Shown here piece by piece: positions 39,101-48,312 of a stretch of 53,867 nt of DNA. Origin of the DNA: Myxococcus sp. CA023 (lineage in GTDB: Bacteria > Myxococcota > Myxococcia > Myxococcales > Myxococcaceae). The notes below the pieces were generated by a model. The model worked only from the letters and a program-made list of their open reading frames with translations, searched no databases and was not told the DNA's origin. Numbering within the stretch: position 1 is the first letter of the stretch; the number at the start of each line of letters is the position of its first letter. The DNA lies in NCBI RefSeq assembly GCF_010998615.1, contig NZ_JAAEAH010000066.1:1-53867 (forward strand), written 5' to 3'. Position numbers and translations under genes: made by a program.

Positions 39101-42100
39101 AGCGTGATGTCGCACTCGAGCTTGTGGGCCGTGCGCGCGCGAATCCGGGCATGGCACCACAGCGGCGCGTGGGGCGCGGGCGGCGTGGAGAGCTGGATGC
39201 TCCGGCAGCCCATGGGCAGGTAGAGCCGCGCGTCGTCCTCGGGAAGCCAGGACACCATGGCCTGGAGGCACGGGTCCAACCACACGGGGTCGAGCAGCAT
39301 CTGCGAATCAGCGGTGATGCGCGCCACTTCCGCTTCGGGAAGGACAATCTCGGCCAGCAGTTCCTTCTCGTTGCGGCGCAGCGTGCGGATGCCGCGCAGG
39401 CTGGGGCCATACTCGAGCCCGCGCGTCGCCAGCATCCGGTACAGCGCCTCGGTGTCGAGCGGCGCCTCGGCGTGGATGCCGAGCTCGCTCACCCGGGCCT
39501 GTGTCTCCGGTGGTGTGTGGACGTTCCGGCGGATGCGCGCGGTGGCGTGACGGGTCCACGCCGTGCGGTTGTCGCGCGGCCGGCTGTAGATGGTCACCGT
39601 CTGGGCCGCCTCGTCGTACGTGGTCCGGACAACGGGCTCGTCATGGCCGGTGACGACGAGCGCGTTCTCGAACCGCACCTCTTCCAGTGCATGCGGCTCG
39701 GAGAGGCCCATGGCGCGGCGAACGGCGAGCGCCAGCTCGACGTAGGTGGCGCCAGGGACGACGAGCGAGCCCCGGACGCGGTGGTCCTGGAGGCACGGCA
39801 GGAAGCGCGCGTTCAGCCCGCGCTCCCAGGTGGGCAGCGGCGCGGAGACGCGGGGGCCGAGCAGCGAATGCTCGTCGGAACCCCGACGGTCCGTGAGGGC
39901 CTCCTCCGACTCGTGCCAGTGCTTCTCACGCTGCCAGGGGTAGGTGGGGAGCGGGGTGTAGCGCGAGCCCTGTGGATAGAGGCCGCTCCAGTCGATGGGA
40001 ATGCCCGCGACGTAGAGCTCGGCCACGGCCTTGGTGAACGTTTTGTGCTCGGGCTCCTGTCGCCGGAGGGAGGTGAGGACGCGGCCCTCGACGCGGGCCT
40101 CCGCGCAGCACTCCTTGATGGACGCCAGCAGCACGGGGTGGGGCCCCAGCTCGATGAAGAGCCGGTAGCCGTCCTTCAGCATCTGCCCCGCGGCCTTCGC
40201 GAAGAGCGTGGGCTCGCGGATGTTGTCGCACCAGTATTCCGCGTCGTAGGCAATGCCTTCGATGCGCCCGCCCGTGACGGTGGAGTAGGTGGGCAGGTGC
40301 CCGGCGGAAGGCTTCAGCGCGGCCAGGCAGCGGCGCAGCTCTGGCTTCAGGCCCTCCATGGCGGGGCTGTGGTACGGCACCTCGACCTTCAGGATGCGCT
40401 GGAACACGCCGCGCGCCTCCAGCTCCGCGGCGATCTCCTCGATGGCCTTCGCGTCACCCGACAGCGTCACCGCGTTGGGGCCGTTGATGGCGGCGATGGA
40501 CACCAGGTCCTCACGCCCCCGGATGGCGGCGCGCGCGCCTTCCTCGGAGAGGCCCACGGCGGCCATCTTTCCCTGGCCCGCGGCCTTGGCCTGGATGCGG
40601 CTTCGCTCGTAGATGACGAGCATGGCCTGCTCCAGCGTGAAGCGGCCGGCGGCATAGGCCGACGCGACCTCACCCGCGCTGTGGCCAATCACCGCCGCGG
40701 GCGTGATGCCCGCGCGCCGCCACATCTCCAGCAAGCCAATCTGGAGGAACGTGTTCGCGGGCTGCGCGATGTCCGTCCGCGCCATGTTGGAGGACTTCTC
40801 GTCCGCGAGCATCTGCTCCAGCAGCGACCAGCCCGCCAGCCGCTGGAAGAGGGCGTCGCAGCGGTCCAGGGTGGCGCGGAACAGCGCGTCCTGCGCGTAG
40901 AGCTCCCGGCCCATGGCCCACCACTGGGGCCCCATGCCGGTGAACACGAAGACGGGCCGGGCATCCGCGGCCTGGAGCGTCCGGCCGGAAGCGCCCAGCT
41001 CGGCGGGGTTGCCCGACGCGAAGGACTCCAGCCGCGCCGTCAGGTCGGCCACGTCCTCCGTCGCCAGCAGCGCCAGCCGGTGCTCATGGTGGCCGCGGCG
41101 CGTGGCCGCGGAGAAGCAGATGTCCGACAGCGAGGCCGACGCCGGCGCGGCGAGCATCTCCGCGTAGGACCGGGCCAGGGCGCGCAGGGCCTCGGGGCTG
41201 CGGGCGGAGAGGGGGAGGAGCAGCGGCGCCGGGGTTGCGTCGGCGCGGGCCTGCGATACGGCGGACGGGGCCTGCTCGATGACGCAGTGGGCGTTGGTGC
41301 CGCCGTAGCCGAAGGAGTTGACGCCCATCCGCAGCGGCTCGTCCTTCCGGGGCGCGAGCGTTTCAAGCGCGCGCGGGATGCGGATGCCCAGCGTGTCGAA
41401 GGGGATGGCGGGGTTGAGGTTGCGCAGGTTGGCCTGCGGGGGCAACTGCCGGTGCTGCAGGCACAGGCTCGCCTTGATGAGACCGGCCACGCCGGCCGCG
41501 GCCTCCAGGTGTCCGATGTTGGCCTTGAGCGAGCCGACCCACGGTCCCTGGCCGTCCTCGCGCTTGGAGACGGCGCCCAGGCCACCCAGCTCCGCCGGGT
41601 CACCCACGGCGGTGCCCGTGCCATGGGCCTCGAAGGCATGGATTTCGGTGGGGTCCAACGCGGCGCTGGCGCAGACGCGGCGAATCAGCGCTTCCTGCGC
41701 GCGAGAGCTCGGCGCCGTCATGGACTCGCTGTGGCCGTCCTGGTTGACGCCCGTTCCTCTAATGACGGCGTAGACGCGGTCCTGGTCTCGGACCGCGTCG
41801 GAGAGCCGCTTGAGCACCACGATGCCGGCGCCCTCGCCACGGCCGTAGCCGTCCGCGCGGGTATCAAAGCTCTTGGAGTACCCGTCCGCCGACAGGAACT
41901 TGCCCTTGCTCATGGCTACGAAGATCTCGGGCCGGAACATGACGTTGACGCCCCCCGCCAGCGCCAGTGACGTGGTGCCGTTCCGCAGGTCCTGGCACGC
42001 CAGGTGGACGGCGACCATCGACGAGGAGCACGCCGTGTCCAGGGAGATGCTCGGCCCCTGGAAGTCGAACATGTACGATAGGCGGTTGGAGAGCACCGTC

Positions 42101-42579
42101 ATCGTCGAGCCCACCGCCGTGTGCGGTCCGATGAGCTCGCGGTTCATCGGCCCCATGTGCGTGAGCATGCTGTCGAGCATGAACCCGCCGACGTAGACAC
42201 CCGTGGGGCTGCCCGCGAGCTTGTCCGCCGGAAGGCCCGCGTCCTCCAGGCTCTCCCACGCCACCTCCGCGAGCAGCCGCTGCTGCGGATCGAGCGTCGC
42301 CGCCTCCCGGGGCGAAATGGAGAAGAAGGCCGCGTCGAACGTGTCGATGGCCTCCTGCAGGAAGCCTCCCGCCCGCACGTACGTCTTACCTGGCTTGTCT
42401 GGGTCCGGGTCGTAGTACCGGCGGTGGTCCCAGCGCTCCTTCGGGACTTCTACGATGGCGCAGCGGCCCTGGGTGAGCAGCTCCCAGAGGTGGCGTGGTG
42501 ACTTCGCGCCCCCTGGAAAGCGGCAGCCGATGCCAATGATTGCGATGGGGTCGTGCTCAATATTGGACACTGCGCTCAT
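36100..42579 (-). CDS. mchA: Reducing type I polyketide synthase (myxochromide MchA-like, probably iterative)
   Basis: The 2159-residue protein reads KS (about 10-435: Cys184, His319, His357), AT (540-840: GHSAGE Ser634, VPYHS His737), DH (900-1185: HRVRGSLVVP His933, LDPCLQ Asp1102), a pseudo-KR structural region, ER-like (about 1445-1735), KR (1750-1935: TGGFGGFG, LDD, Ser1886, Tyr1899, Asn1903), ACP (Ser2060) and a helical tail. There is no loading module. One module feeding six NRPS modules, with a polyene expected in myxochromides, implies iterative use. KR carries LDD, a B-type mark. The ER-like part lacks the usual NFRD motif and has GDAGGVG in place of AAAGGVG, so it may be inactive, in keeping with an unsaturated chain. 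The AT motif matches neither the classic malonyl nor the methylmalonyl signature. The gene is first in a four-gene operon with ATGA overlaps. Confidence 0.92.
36113..36154 (-). repeat. Perfect 21-bp tandem duplication in the C-terminal coding end of the PKS gene
   Basis: Positions 36113-36133 and 36134-36154 are identical, base for base. The unit is seven codons long and in frame, giving the peptide repeat AQTAQES/AQTAQER in the last 20 residues of the PKS. Such an exact repeat implies recent slippage or duplication. It lies in the helical tail expected to dock with the next NRPS. Confidence 0.95.
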
Positions 42580-43211
42580 ATCTAAAACCTACGCCAATAG
42601 CGGATTGCTCGTAAAGCCAAGGCTGTATTCTTAACTCTCGAGATTGGTTGTGTATGAATGGGTTACAGCATGTGTCACAGCCGCGTGCCCTCTGAGACAC
42701 GACGTCTCAAATCGGTGAGAAACGATCGAGGCCAGGTTTCTTCACCCAATTCCTGTTGCGGATGTCGCGCGGGGCTCCCCCTCTGGCATTGGCGCACGGG
42801 GACATCCTCTCAGGACTGTCTGACACTTGTGAGGCTCCGCCGTGTCCCTTGCTCCCTTGCCAGTGCGCGTCTTCCGTCATGAATCGGAACACGGCCGCTG
42901 GGAGCGACTTTGGGCCGTTGCTCCGGATTCTCGACTCGCGAGACGCTTGTGTCGCCGCATGTCACAAGGACAGCTTCGTCGCCGGGTTGGATGATTCATT
43001 CTCACTCGCTGAGACATCGGGAGTGATGTGAGGCATCCAGGTCTACTTCACGCCCGTGGAGTGGGGGATGCCGCCCACGCTGCTGGCCCGGCTCCAACTG
43101 CCAGACCACTGCGGCCTTCGCGGCGATTGAGCGCGGACGTTGGCCAGTCAAACAACGCCGGTGCATCCGCTTTCCCGAGCCGCTTGACTTCCCTAGGGTG
43201 CCGCGCCACCG
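42580..43211. promoter_or_regulatory. 632-bp divergent regulatory gap upstream of the lipopeptide operon
   Basis: The first 130 bp before the PKS start are clearly more AT-rich than the rest of the window and should carry the operon promoter; I cannot assign reliable -35/-10 boxes. A 17-bp inverted repeat, TGAGAC-ACGAC-GTCTCA (42693-42709), lies 114 bp upstream of the PKS start and could be an operator. Short frames in 42750-43030 have weak codon bias and no recognisable product. The right side must hold the promoter of the TIGR02265-family gene. Confidence 0.5.
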
Positions 43212-43748
43212 ATGCCAGCCGAAGTCACTGTTCAATCAACGTTATTCGAATCCCTGGTCCGCATGGCGCAACCCGACGCGAAGCTCCAGGCCGAGTTCCT
43301 GGCCGCGGGCTTCGACATGGACAAGCCCCGCGCCACCTATCCAGCGGCCGTGTTCGCGGGTTGTCAGGACGCGACGGTGCGCTACCGCTACCAGGGCATG
43401 GACCGTAAGTCGGCCTACCGGACCCTGGGGCGGGAGCTGGTGCGCAGCTACTTCGACACCCTGGTGGGCAAGGTGGTGGGCATTGCCCTCAAGGTGGCTG
43501 GGCCCGAGCGCGCCATGAAGCGCGTGTCGCTGAGCTTCAGCTCCGTCTTCTCCCCGGTGGACATCCAGGTGGAATCCCTGGGGCCGGCGGACTGGCGCGT
43601 CCGCTTCCGGGGCTACCCCTTCCCGGCGGAGGCCGCCGCGGGCACCTGTGAAGGTGCGCTGCGGCAGGCCGGCGCCACCGAGCCCCAGGCGAACGTGGAA
43701 CGCTACGAGCCGCCTGACGGCTTCGACCTGCGCATTCGCTGGAGCTGA
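43212..43748 (+). CDS. TIGR02265/DUF2378 family protein (Myxococcus paralogous family)
   Basis: The 178-residue soluble protein matches the DUF2378 family, which is multiplied in Myxococcus and Stigmatella and has no known function. Recognisable features are the N-terminal VQSTLFESLVRM, the region MDRKSAYRTLGRELVRSYFDT, and a central FSSVFSP followed by a beta-rich WRVRFRGYPFP segment. There is no signal peptide, membrane helix or catalytic motif. It is divergent from the PKS operon across a long gap and converges with the permease-peptidase gene, the stop codons being 4 bp apart. No link to lipopeptide production is shown by sequence. Confidence 0.75.
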   Translation: MPAEVTVQSTLFESLVRMAQPDAKLQAEFLAAGFDMDKPRATYPAAVFAGCQDATVRYRYQGMDRKSAYRTLGRELVRSYFDTLVGKVVGIALKVAGPERAMKRVSLSFSSVFSPVDIQVESLGPADWRVRFRGYPFPAEAAAGTCEGALRQAGATEPQANVERYEPPDGFDLRIRWS

Positions 43749-43752
43749 CCCG

Positions 43753-46700
43753 TCAGGGCGTGGACGGGCTCCCCAGCGCTACCGCGGACGCGACGGTGGG
43801 CTCCGTCACGTTGTCGGTGGACGTGCGGTCGATGAGCACGTTGAGCGGGTCGATGCCCACCTGGACGGGCTTCACGGGAACGGTGAAGGTGAGCTCCGAT
43901 TCGCCCTTCGTCACCCGGCGCTTCTCCAGGAAGACGGCCTCGCCGCGCTCGTCGAGCGCGCCAACGTCCATCCAGTCGTTGAAGTCCACCTCCGTCTGTT
44001 CGCCCTTCTCATCGGCGCGGTACTTCTTCGCCTTCACCTTGAGGGTGACGTCCCAGGTGCCCTGGTCGTTCTGCCGCACCTGCGCGGAGACGGCGCGGTT
44101 GTCGTAGAGGGTGATGTTCTCGAACAGGTCCTCGATGAGGTACTGGTACTCCGGCGGCGTCTCTTCCCGCAGGAAGCCCAGCAGCTCGGAGGAGCCGGTG
44201 TACGGCGGGCCCTGGAAGCGGACCTTCTCCACGTAGCGGCGCAGGGCGCGGTTCACCCGCTCCTCGCCGATGAAGTCCTGCAGCGCGTACATGACGAGGC
44301 TGCCCTTCTGGTAGTGGATGTACATCTGCTGTTCCACCCGTGCCAGCGGCACCTCCTTCTTCGATTCGAACGCGCGGGCCGCGAGGTAGCGGTCCAGCTC
44401 GAACTTGAGAAAGCGCTTCATCTTCATCGGCCCGAAGCGGTGCTTCATCACCATCAACGCGGCGTACTGCGACATCGTCTCCGACGTCATCGTGGCGCCC
44501 TGCGCGCGCGCGCCCACCACCTGGTGCGCCCACCACTGGTGGGCAATCTCGTGCGCGGTGACGTAGTACGGGTAGTCCACGTCGTCGGCGCGTCCGTCCT
44601 CCACGCGGGCGATGAAGCCCAGTGCCTCCGAATACGGAATCGTATTGGGGAAGGACTGGGCGAAGCTTGCGTAGCGGGGGAACTCCAGGATGCGGGCCTG
44701 CCGGTGCTGATACGGCCCGAAGTTCTCGCTGCAGTACTCCAGCGTGTCCTTCATGCCGCGCATCATCCGGTCCAGCGCGAAGGTGTGCGTGGGGTGGTGG
44801 TAGATCTCCAGCTTCACGTCGCGCCACGTGTCGCGCATCACCTCGTAGCGCGCGGACAGGACGGAGAAGAAGTTGAGGATGGGTTTGTCCATCCGGTAGT
44901 GGAAGAAGCGGCGGTTGCCCTCGGTCCACTCCTTCTCCAGGTAACCCGGGGCAATGGCAATCTGGTCCTTCGCTGTGCTCACCGTGGCCTCGAAGGCGAT
45001 GAAGTCCGAGTCCTGGCGGATGTAGTTGTCCTGCTTCGCCTTCGGGTCGTCGCGGTCCGGCATGCGCTCGCGAGGCGGCAGGTCGTAGTCCTTGCGGTCC
45101 CGGTCGTTCCCCAGCTCGGCGTCCTTCTGGTAGCCCAGCGCAGGCAGGTTCATGTTGTCGAAGAAGGTGCCGTTGCCCACGATGTCCGTGCGCGCCCCAC
45201 CGTGCTTGAAGCCCTTCGTGCCGAACTCCAGGTCGAACACGATGGCGGAGTCGGCGCCGGGGGCCAGCGGCGTGGGCAGTTCGTAGATGAAGATGCCGAG
45301 CTCGGCGTCATGCATCGCGGGCTTCGTCACGCCCGCCAGGGACAGGCCGCGCACCCGGGCGTCGTCCGGCAGGGTGAGCATCACCTTGGAGATGGGCGCG
45401 TCGGTCTTGTTGCGGATGCGGTAGCTGCCCAGGGCCTCCAGGCGCAGCTCTTCCGGGTGGATGTGGAAGGTGACCTTCGCGGCGGTGATGCGTGGGTGGG
45501 GCAGGGCGGCGTAGGACGCGTACTCTTTTTCGTAGCGGGCCTGCTGCCGCTCCCGGTCCTTCCGCGTGATGTACGGGTTGAGGATGTGGGTGTTGTAGTA
45601 GATGAATGCGCCCGCCCCGATGAAGACGCAGAGCGACAGCGCCGCGGCCGCCGTCCACGCGCCCGTGCGCCGCGCTTTGGCCGCTGCCCAGCGCTGCTTC
45701 CAACGCGCCTCCCGGCCTCGGACGGTGAGCAGGTAGCCCACCGCCACGAGCAACGCCGCCAGCCCGTACCAGTAGACGCGGTGCCACACGAGCGCGGGGA
45801 TGATGCTGCCGAAGCGGTTCAGGTCGGAGTAGCGGAGCGTGGGCTCGGAGCCGTAGCGGACCAGCAAGTCTTCCACGCCCATCAGGCCCAGCGCGGCCTG
45901 GAGGACGAAGTAGAGCACCATCACCAGGTACGCCAGGTACTTCTGATGGATGAGCACCTGCGCGAAGAAGGCCAGCACGCACAACAGCGCGTCATGCGGG
46001 AAGTCCAGCAGGAAGAGCTGTGTGGCGTAGAGGTTCCACTCGATGTTGACGTAGCCGCGAAGCACCTGGGAGAGCAGCGCGGACAGCAGCGCCACGGCCT
46101 TCAGGGAGAAGGCCACGAGCAGCAGCGCCCCCAGCTTCGCGCCATAGGTGACCCAGGACGGCACTCGCGTGGCGTCCACGATGTCGGCCAGCCCCGCGTC
46201 GCGCTCCTTCCACACCAGCTCACCCGCATAGAAGGTGATGGTGATGAGCAGGAAGGGCTGGAACGTTCGCGTGGCCGTCTCCAGCACCTGCCACGTCACC
46301 GGCCAGGTGGCGGTGCCGTATATCTGCTTCGAGATGGAGATGCCCATGGTGCCCATGGCCAGCCCCGCCACGACGAAGGACCAGAACACCGGGGAGCGGA
46401 GGATGTCGCGGTATGCCAGCCAGGAGGTGGCGAAGGCCGTGCGCAGCCAACTGCCCGTCGTGGGCGCCGCCAGGGTGGTGGGGATGGCGACCGGGGCGGG
46501 GGCCTCCTTCTCCTTGTGCGTGCCGCGTCCCCGCTGCTCCTCCACGGTGGTGCGGAAGCGCAGGACGGCCAGCCCCAGGAGCGCGGCGCCCACCACACTC
46601 CACAGCAACCGGTTGGCGAGCAGCAGCCCGGCGAAGGGGACGTGGTCCTGGTTGCGCTCGGCCGCCGTCCAGTAGCGGGTCGCGTTCTCGAAGGTGAGGA

Positions 46701-47355
46701 AGCTGAACGGGTCCAGCAGGGACGCCAGGTCCTGGTGCTGCACGTCGGACGTGGCGGCGCTGAGCACCAGGTACCCCATCACCAGCACCACGACGCCCAC
46801 GTACACGGGGGCCATGCGCCGCGTCAGGGCGGCCAGCGAGAAGAAGACGGCGCCGGCGAAGAAGAGCGTGGGCCAGACGCCGACGACGTAGGGCCAGAGG
46901 TAGGAAGTGAGCTGGAACGGAGCGAGCCGCTCGGCATCCACCAGCCACACGCCCGCGGCGCCCACCAGCAGCCCGGGGATGATGGCCAGCATCAGCACCG
47001 CGCTGAAGAGGTACGCGCCCAGGAACCGGCCGAGCAGGTACGGGCCCTTCTTCACGTTCTTCGTGAAGATGAGCATCCACGTGTTGTGGCCGAAGTCCTG
47101 GTAGGCGGCCTGGCCGAAGACGGCGGCCACCATGAAGAGGCCGACGTAGGCCATGCCGGTGGTGAAGTAGAAGATGGTGTGCGGGCTGTTGACGCCGACC
47201 AACTCTGGGCCCGACGCCACCGAGAACCCCTTGAACACGGCGCCAATCGCCAGCGTTATCATCGCGGCGGCGGCGGCCAGCGCCAGGGCGTAGACCCAGG
47301 TGGAGATCATCTTCACCCGGCGCCGCAGTTCGAAGGTCAGGAGGGCAGTGAACAT
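43753..47355 (-). CDS. ABC-2 type permease fused to an M1 family metallopeptidase
   Basis: The 1200-residue protein has two halves. Residues 1-630 contain about twelve hydrophobic segments in two ABC-2 permease-like blocks (start FTALLTFELRRRVKMISTWV; second block around LAYRDILRSPVFWSFVVAGL). Residues about 660-1200 are an extracytoplasmic M1 (aminopeptidase N-like) region with the zinc site HEIAHQWW (His935, Glu936, His939) and a Glu about 19 residues later (SET), plus a KGSLVMYAL segment with the nearby catalytic-type Tyr. The usual GAMEN exopeptidase motif is not evident, so endo- or non-classical activity is possible. Its ATPase partner ends 9 bp upstream. Together they should form an ABC system whose outer face carries a peptidase; substrate and direction are unknown. 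Confidence 0.85.
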   Translation of the reverse strand: MFTALLTFELRRRVKMISTWVYALALAAAAAMITLAIGAVFKGFSVASGPELVGVNSPHTIFYFTTGMAYVGLFMVAAVFGQAAYQDFGHNTWMLIFTKNVKKGPYLLGRFLGAYLFSAVLMLAIIPGLLVGAAGVWLVDAERLAPFQLTSYLWPYVVGVWPTLFFAGAVFFSLAALTRRMAPVYVGVVVLVMGYLVLSAATSDVQHQDLASLLDPFSFLTFENATRYWTAAERNQDHVPFAGLLLANRLLWSVVGAALLGLAVLRFRTTVEEQRGRGTHKEKEAPAPVAIPTTLAAPTTGSWLRTAFATSWLAYRDILRSPVFWSFVVAGLAMGTMGISISKQIYGTATWPVTWQVLETATRTFQPFLLITITFYAGELVWKERDAGLADIVDATRVPSWVTYGAKLGALLLVAFSLKAVALLSALLSQVLRGYVNIEWNLYATQLFLLDFPHDALLCVLAFFAQVLIHQKYLAYLVMVLYFVLQAALGLMGVEDLLVRYGSEPTLRYSDLNRFGSIIPALVWHRVYWYGLAALLVAVGYLLTVRGREARWKQRWAAAKARRTGAWTAAAALSLCVFIGAGAFIYYNTHILNPYITRKDRERQQARYEKEYASYAALPHPRITAAKVTFHIHPEELRLEALGSYRIRNKTDAPISKVMLTLPDDARVRGLSLAGVTKPAMHDAELGIFIYELPTPLAPGADSAIVFDLEFGTKGFKHGGARTDIVGNGTFFDNMNLPALGYQKDAELGNDRDRKDYDLPPRERMPDRDDPKAKQDNYIRQDSDFIAFEATVSTAKDQIAIAPGYLEKEWTEGNRRFFHYRMDKPILNFFSVLSARYEVMRDTWRDVKLEIYHHPTHTFALDRMMRGMKDTLEYCSENFGPYQHRQARILEFPRYASFAQSFPNTIPYSEALGFIARVEDGRADDVDYPYYVTAHEIAHQWWAHQVVGARAQGATMTSETMSQYAALMVMKHRFGPMKMKRFLKFELDRYLAARAFESKKEVPLARVEQQMYIHYQKGSLVMYALQDFIGEERVNRALRRYVEKVRFQGPPYTGSSELLGFLREETPPEYQYLIEDLFENITLYDNRAVSAQVRQNDQGTWDVTLKVKAKKYRADEKGEQTEVDFNDWMDVGALDERGEAVFLEKRRVTKGESELTFTVPVKPVQVGIDPLNVLIDRTSTDNVTEPTVASAVALGSPSTP

Positions 47356-47364
47356 GGCGGGCCC

Positions 47365-48246
47365 TCAGGACTGCCTGGTCGCCCGGGCGAGCGCGTGGAA
47401 GTAGACGTCCTCCAGGTCGGGGCTGGCGGGCTCGAAGCCCTCTGGCGGGGACTCTGCGTAGACGTGGACCAGTCGCTTACCGGCCACGCGCCGCACGGCG
47501 ATGACCTCCAGCTGCTTCATGAGCGCGTCCAGCTCCTCCTGGTGGGTGACGAAGCGCTTCCACACGCGCTGGTGCAGGGACTCCACCAGCTTCAGCGGGT
47601 GGCCGCTGGCCACGACGTTCCCCTGGGCGAGGATGGCCATGTTCTGACAGAGGTCCGCCACGTCGGAGACGATGTGCGTGGACAGCAGCACCACCACGTC
47701 GGTGCTGATCTCCGCCAGCAGGTTGTGGAAGCGGAAGCGCTCAGCGGGGTCGAGCCCGGCGGTGGGCTCGTCCACGATGAGCAGCTTGGGATTGCCGAGC
47801 AGGGCCTGGGCGATGCCGAAGCGCTGCTTCATGCCGCCAGAGAATCCACCGAGCCGCCGGTCGCGATGCTCCCAGAGGTTCGTCTTCTGGAGGAGCGCCT
47901 TCACCGTGTCATGGCGCGGGCCGCGCTGGGCCAGGCCCTTGAGCTGCGCCAGATGGTCCAGCATGTCCCAGGCCGTCACCTTGGGGTACACGCCGAAGTC
48001 CTGTGGGAGGTAACCCAGCACCTCGCGCAGCCGGTCCTTGTCCCGGCGCAGGTCGATGCCGTCGAAGGTCATGGTGCCCGCATCCACGTCCTGCAGCGTG
48101 GCGATGCTGCGCATCAGCGTGGACTTGCCGGCGCCGTTCGGTCCGAGCAACCCGAACATCCCGCGCGGAATGGTGAGGTTGACACCCTGCAACGCACGGG
48201 TGCCGTTGGGGTACGTCTTCGACACGCCTTCCAGTCTGAGCTCCAT
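47365..48246 (-). CDS. ABC transporter ATP-binding protein, partner of the permease-peptidase
   Basis: The 293-residue ATPase has Walker A GPNGAGKST (about residues 35-43), Q-loop GYLPQDFGVYP, signature FSGGMKQR, Walker B LLIVDEPTAGLDP and the switch His in STHIVSD. The fold matches exporter-type ABC-2 ATPases. The C-terminal 80 residues form the small regulatory extension seen in such exporters. The stop lies 9 bp before the ATG of the permease-M1 peptidase gene, so the two form an operon and most likely one complex at the inner membrane. It is divergent from the glycoside hydrolase gene with a 66-bp gap. Confidence 0.93.
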   Translation of the reverse strand: MELRLEGVSKTYPNGTRALQGVNLTIPRGMFGLLGPNGAGKSTLMRSIATLQDVDAGTMTFDGIDLRRDKDRLREVLGYLPQDFGVYPKVTAWDMLDHLAQLKGLAQRGPRHDTVKALLQKTNLWEHRDRRLGGFSGGMKQRFGIAQALLGNPKLLIVDEPTAGLDPAERFRFHNLLAEISTDVVVLLSTHIVSDVADLCQNMAILAQGNVVASGHPLKLVESLHQRVWKRFVTHQEELDALMKQLEVIAVRRVAGKRLVHVYAESPPEGFEPASPDLEDVYFHALARATRQS

Positions 48247-48312
48247 GGCGGCGAACCTAACTCAGTCCTCGGGACCGATGCGTGGAGCGCGTGGCGTCGT
48301 TACCATGTAGGC

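Noticed and set aside
42756..43031. A possible small gene in the gap upstream of the PKS gene
   Set aside because: The third-position GC is well below that of the neighbouring genes, there is no ribosome site, and the translation has no known pattern. A tiny regulatory peptide cannot be fully excluded.
43648..48312. A very long plus-strand open frame running into the GH5 gene
   Set aside because: It lies antisense to the permease-peptidase and ATPase genes. Its translation is rich in His, Arg, Gln and Val without any domain. GC-rich codon bias keeps the opposite frame open. Only the part from 48313, which has a signal peptide and catalytic motifs, is real.
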